Positions 61,312 through 64,000 of a stretch of DNA of 64,000 bases are shown here, piece by piece (position 1 is the first letter of the stretch; every line of letters begins with the position of its first letter). A program made the translations under genes and the position numbers. Source of the stretch: Flavobacterium sp. YJ01 (GTDB taxonomy: Bacteria; Bacteroidota; Bacteroidia; Flavobacteriales; Flavobacteriaceae); contig NZ_CP119757.1 of the NCBI RefSeq assembly GCF_029320955.1, positions 1-64,000 on the forward strand, written 5' to 3'. The notes under the pieces were generated by a model. The model saw only the letters and a program-made list of their open reading frames with translations. It was not told the origin of the DNA and searched no databases.

Positions 61312-62541
61312 TTAGTGCGCAATCATAACATCATCACTATCAGAAATCGTTACTTTATTTTTTATAAAACGTTTTCCGATATTTAAAATAATAAAAGCTG
61401 TAATTGTTGTTGTGGTCATTACAGCGACCATTGGCGCTACAGAATCTTTTACAAAAACACCGATTGCAAATGATGCTAAAGCTCCCAAACCTAATTGGAT
61501 AGCGCCCATTAAGGCAGAAGCACTTCCAGTATTTTTAGCGAAAGGAGCAAGCGTCAATCCAGCTGTATTTGGGTTTGAAATTCCTAAACAAGCTAAGAAT
61601 AAAAATAACATTCCGATAGTTTCATACAATCCTAAAAGATCATTCAAAGCTAAAATCAAAAAGATTATACTAATAACAGATTGCGAAATCAAAGCTCCAA
61701 AAATCATCTGTTCACTTGAAAACCTCTTTAATAATATAGAATTCAATTGGCTAGAACCAATAAAACTAACTGACATTAAAGCGAAAATCCAGCCATAAGT
61801 TTTAGCGTCAACTTTATAAATATCCATGAAAATTAGAGGAGAAGCTGCTACGTAAGAAAATAATCCAGAGAATGCTATTGCTCCTGTAAAAGCGTAGGTA
61901 TAAAATTGAGGCTCTTTAAGAACTAATAAGAAATTAGAGATAATTGGTTTTGGTTTTAATGAAATAGACGTATCTGGTTTATAGGTATTTGGAAGTCCGA
62001 TTTGTGAAGCTATTAAAATCGCAATTCCCATACACATTAATATAAAGAAAACAGCGTGCCAACCTAAATCTTCCGTCACATAACCACCAATTGTCGGCGC
62101 AAGCATTGGTGAAAGTCCAACTACAAGCATTAAAAGCGAAAATACTTTTGGTATATCTTTTACAGGAAATAAATCTCGAACCATTGCCACAGAAGCCACA
62201 GTCGCGGCGCAACTTCCAACAGCCTGAATAAAACGAAGGAAAATAAAAGCATCAATATCAGCAACATAAATACAACCTAAAGAAGCTAATATGTAAACAA
62301 GAAGACCAATAAATAAAGGTTTTTTTCGTCCAAAACGATCTAATAAAGGTCCGTAAAGCAATTGCCCAGCAGAAATTCCGATAAAATAACTTGATAAACT
62401 CATCGAAACTTTTGCGACAGTTGTATTTAAATCTTTTGCAATTCCAGAAAAACCAGGCAGATACATATCAATTGAAAAAGGACCAAGAGCGGTTAAAGAA
62501 CCTAAAATAAGGATAAGTTTAATATATTTTTTTGTTGTCAT
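61312..62541 (-). CDS. Multidrug efflux MFS transporter, Bcr/CflA type
   Basis: The 409-residue protein has 12 membrane helices of the major facilitator type. The Bcr/CflA drug-proton antiporter signs are GPFSIDMYLPGFSGIAKDLN at the start, the loop GPLLDRFGRKKPLFIGLLVY, and RFIQAVGSCAATVASVAMVR. It should pump small drugs out in exchange for protons. A -7 box TACCTTTG (62571-62578, minus strand) lies 30 bases before the start codon. The gene stands alone. Confidence 0.9.
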   Translation of the reverse strand: MTTKKYIKLILILGSLTALGPFSIDMYLPGFSGIAKDLNTTVAKVSMSLSSYFIGISAGQLLYGPLLDRFGRKKPLFIGLLVYILASLGCIYVADIDAFIFLRFIQAVGSCAATVASVAMVRDLFPVKDIPKVFSLLMLVVGLSPMLAPTIGGYVTEDLGWHAVFFILMCMGIAILIASQIGLPNTYKPDTSISLKPKPIISNFLLVLKEPQFYTYAFTGAIAFSGLFSYVAASPLIFMDIYKVDAKTYGWIFALMSVSFIGSSQLNSILLKRFSSEQMIFGALISQSVISIIFLILALNDLLGLYETIGMLFLFLACLGISNPNTAGLTLAPFAKNTGSASALMGAIQLGLGALASFAIGVFVKDSVAPMVAVMTTTTITAFIILNIGKRFIKNKVTISDSDDVMIAH

Positions 62542-62570
62542 TTTCTTAAAAAACGGCTTTTAATTTTTTG

Positions 62571-62578
62571 CAAAGGTA
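62571..62578 (-). promoter_or_regulatory. -7 element of the exporter gene
   Basis: TACCTTTG on the minus strand is a full match to TAnnTTTG. No -33 box is clear. Confidence 0.55.
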
Positions 62579-62688
62579 AAGATTTCATACCTTGTTATAT
62601 AACTTCTCGAAGTTTATAACAATAAATTAAAGTTTATGCCTGATTTTTTTGGCATAACTATTTATTAATCTTTAAATTAAAAATAATT

Positions 62689-63105
62689 ATGAAAAAGTAC
62701 CTTTTATTAGTCGCAGTTCTATTTACATCAATTTCATTTGCCCAAACCATTACATCTAAACAAGAAGATGCAAGCTCAGCGCAATATGAGCTCTTAAAAA
62801 AAGTAAATCAGTATTATCCTGATATTACACTTAGTAAATCTGTCACAAATTTTTACGCAGATGGAAATATCATCGATACACAGCAGGACTTTGATTTAAG
62901 AGGAACAAAATTTTCTAGTTATAAATTAGGTATCGAACCTGATAACAAAAAAGTTAAATTTGATTATACTTCAACTGAAGCAGGTCACGTATACGGCGAC
63001 GTTACTATTTTTAATGGAAATGCATTAAGAACAACTTTTAACGAAAAAACAAATCAAATTGATGTTTCTATAAACGGAAAATCAGTTTATTTGAAAAAAT
63101 TATAA
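62689..63105 (+). CDS. Secreted hypothetical protein
   Basis: The 138-residue protein has a signal peptide (YLLLVAVLFTSISFAQ). The mature part is strand-rich (FDYTSTEAGHVYGDVTIFNG, IDVSINGKSVYLKK) and would suit a small beta-sandwich in the periplasm. No family was recognised. A terminator follows at 63121-63152. Confidence 0.65.
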   Translation: MKKYLLLVAVLFTSISFAQTITSKQEDASSAQYELLKKVNQYYPDITLSKSVTNFYADGNIIDTQQDFDLRGTKFSSYKLGIEPDNKKVKFDYTSTEAGHVYGDVTIFNGNALRTTFNEKTNQIDVSINGKSVYLKKL

Positions 63106-63120
63106 GTTTTATTTAATTTC

Positions 63121-63152
63121 AAAAAAGCATCATAATTTTATGGTGCTTTTTT
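63121..63152 (+). terminator. Terminator after the 62,689 gene
   Basis: A 15-bp stem with one G-T pair (AAAAAAGCATCATAA / TTATGGTGCTTTTTT) lies 15 bases past the stop codon. Confidence 0.8.
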
Positions 63153-63190
63153 AGTTTATATTTGATTCAAATTCTAATTAAATTTCTACA

Positions 63191-63574
63191 ATGAAAAAAA
63201 TCATTCTTTTGCTCGTATTTATAATTTCCGCAAAATCTTTTTCACAGAATCGATTCTCAGGAACCTGGAGCAATGAAAAATGTAAAGACTGCAAGAAAGA
63301 ATATATTTTTACAATTACCATAGCGCAATCTAATTCTGCGATTTTTGGAACGGCAGAAATTACAAGTGATCATAAAGAATTAAATTCAGGAATTTTAGAA
63401 GTTTCCGGATATGTTTATCCGCTTGGCGATAAAGCGCAGATTAAACTTAAAGATAAAGACGGAATTTCTTCAAGTGCAGTTTTAATGGCAAACGATGGAG
63501 CATTGCAATTTTCAAAACGTGGCGGTGCAGATTTAGTTCCAAAAGAAATCATTCTAAGCAAATTATATGAATAG
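63191..63574 (+). CDS. Secreted hypothetical protein
   Basis: The 127-residue protein has a signal peptide (IILLLVFIISAKSFSQ). The mature part opens RFSGTWSNEKCKDCKKEYIF, where two Cys may form a disulfide, and continues with strands (IFTITIAQSNSAIFGTAEI). The pattern recalls lipocalin-like secreted proteins of Bacteroidota. No function is known. It stands alone. Confidence 0.65.
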   Translation: MKKIILLLVFIISAKSFSQNRFSGTWSNEKCKDCKKEYIFTITIAQSNSAIFGTAEITSDHKELNSGILEVSGYVYPLGDKAQIKLKDKDGISSSAVLMANDGALQFSKRGGADLVPKEIILSKLYE

Positions 63575-63721
63575 CTTCTATTTTGAAGTTATTTCAATTT
63601 GAATCATAATTTATAGTATGATTTGCAGTATGTCCAAGAAGATGTTAACAACTTTATCAACATCGATTTTAACACCCCTTTTGTAGAAATCTAAAGGTAT
63701 AAAAAAAATATGGACATAAAA

Positions 63722-63743
63722 AAACCCCGTTTTATTGGGGTTT
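63722..63743. terminator. Bidirectional terminator
   Basis: A 7-bp GC-rich stem (AAACCCC / GGGGTTT) with A and T runs at both sides lies 23 bases before the end of the partial gene at 63766 on the minus strand. Confidence 0.75.
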
Positions 63744-63765
63744 ATTTATTATGATTTTTTATGTT

Positions 63766-64000
63766 TTATTCCTCTAATACATCACTCGGAGATAATAAAT
63801 CTAAGTCGTTGGCTACAGAAGCAATATTTCTATAAAAGTGTATACTTATATTAGCTTTCGTATAACAATAAACATCAAATTTATTATTTCCTAAATCTTC
63901 AATTTTCATGTGTGTAACAAGCAAATCTTTTGCTTTTTTTTCATCTATCTTCTTACCAATTACTTTATCTGAATAGTATTTAAAGATTTTTACCGCTTCA
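63766..64000 (-). CDS. Partial hypothetical protein, possible WYL-like C-terminus
   Basis: A frame of 78 codons on the minus strand ends in a TAA at 63766-63768 and runs off the right edge, so the start is missing. The protein tail includes VIGKKIDEKKAKDLLVTHM, NKFDVYCYTKANISVYTFYR and ends LDLLSPSDVLEE. The order of strand, helix and a final SP-x-D pattern recalls the end of WYL-domain regulators. That match is weak. Codon use fits a real gene. Confidence 0.5.
   Translation of the reverse strand, partial: EAVKIFKYYSDKVIGKKIDEKKAKDLLVTHMKIEDLGNNKFDVYCYTKANISIHFYRNIASVANDLDLLSPSDVLEE

Overview
The window looks like a Flavobacterium-type member of the Bacteroidota. The DNA is strongly AT-rich. 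Several promoters fit the Bacteroidota pattern TTTG-N19/20-TAnnTTTG. The housekeeping genes (single-chain E1 alpha/beta 2-oxoacid dehydrogenase, DUF6155, DUF4256, DUF2200, AraC regulators with a membrane half) form a typical flavobacterial set. No rRNA, complete tRNA or CRISPR array was seen.

Positions 1 to about 28,500 are an accessory island. Its left end (1-6,860) resembles a degraded conjugative transposon: a small DUF6922-like protein, two tandem IS3-family transposase genes (one inactive), a non-coding stretch with TGCA-rich and long inverted repeats, then a five-gene minus-strand operon of a HEPN-like protein and two duplicated pairs of small unknown proteins. That operon diverges from an XRE regulator across a 13-bp palindromic operator. 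From 6,900 to 17,100 lies a defence-like region: a KAP-type NTPase facing a small membrane protein, a NERD-domain protein, an ASCH protein overlapping a PIN-GNAT-EVE-like fusion, and a DUF262/HNH (GmrSD-like) protein.

The most striking locus is 17,286-25,738, five tightly packed or overlapping plus-strand genes: a 1320-residue SF1 helicase bracketed by S1-like domains, a winged-helix protein, a double-HKD phospholipase D-like protein, a CARF-only protein, and a Card1/Can2-like CARF-nuclease. No Cas10, Csm/Cmr, Cas6 or CRISPR array accompanies them here. This suggests a CARF-based signalling or defence module not directly tied to a CRISPR locus. Cassette-like genes follow. One of them (27,474-28,226, possible PD-(D/E)XK fold) sits between an attC-like imperfect palindrome and a half copy of such a site. 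An imperfect tandem repeat, each copy followed by a hairpin, lies at the junction with ordinary chromosome.

From about 28,540 to the end the window is ordinary chromosome: stress, detoxification and regulatory genes (DJ-1 fusion, AraC, endonuclease V, VOC proteins, Crp/Fnr plus SDR, methionine aminopeptidase), an ArsR-SRPBCC-DoxX-DUF4256 operon, an ABC-F protein, a nucleoside phosphorylase, an SUI1-like factor, a 2OG-Fe(II) oxygenase, the 2-oxoacid dehydrogenase E1, a DUF885 lipoprotein, a MscS channel, two helicases, type II NADH dehydrogenase, a Bcr/CflA-type exporter and several small secreted proteins. Two identical-pattern palindromes in front of the Crp/Fnr gene and the neighbouring SDR gene look like its operators. 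Three intergenic spaces carry a family of dispersed palindromic repeats; one of these supplies the stop codons of both flanking convergent genes.
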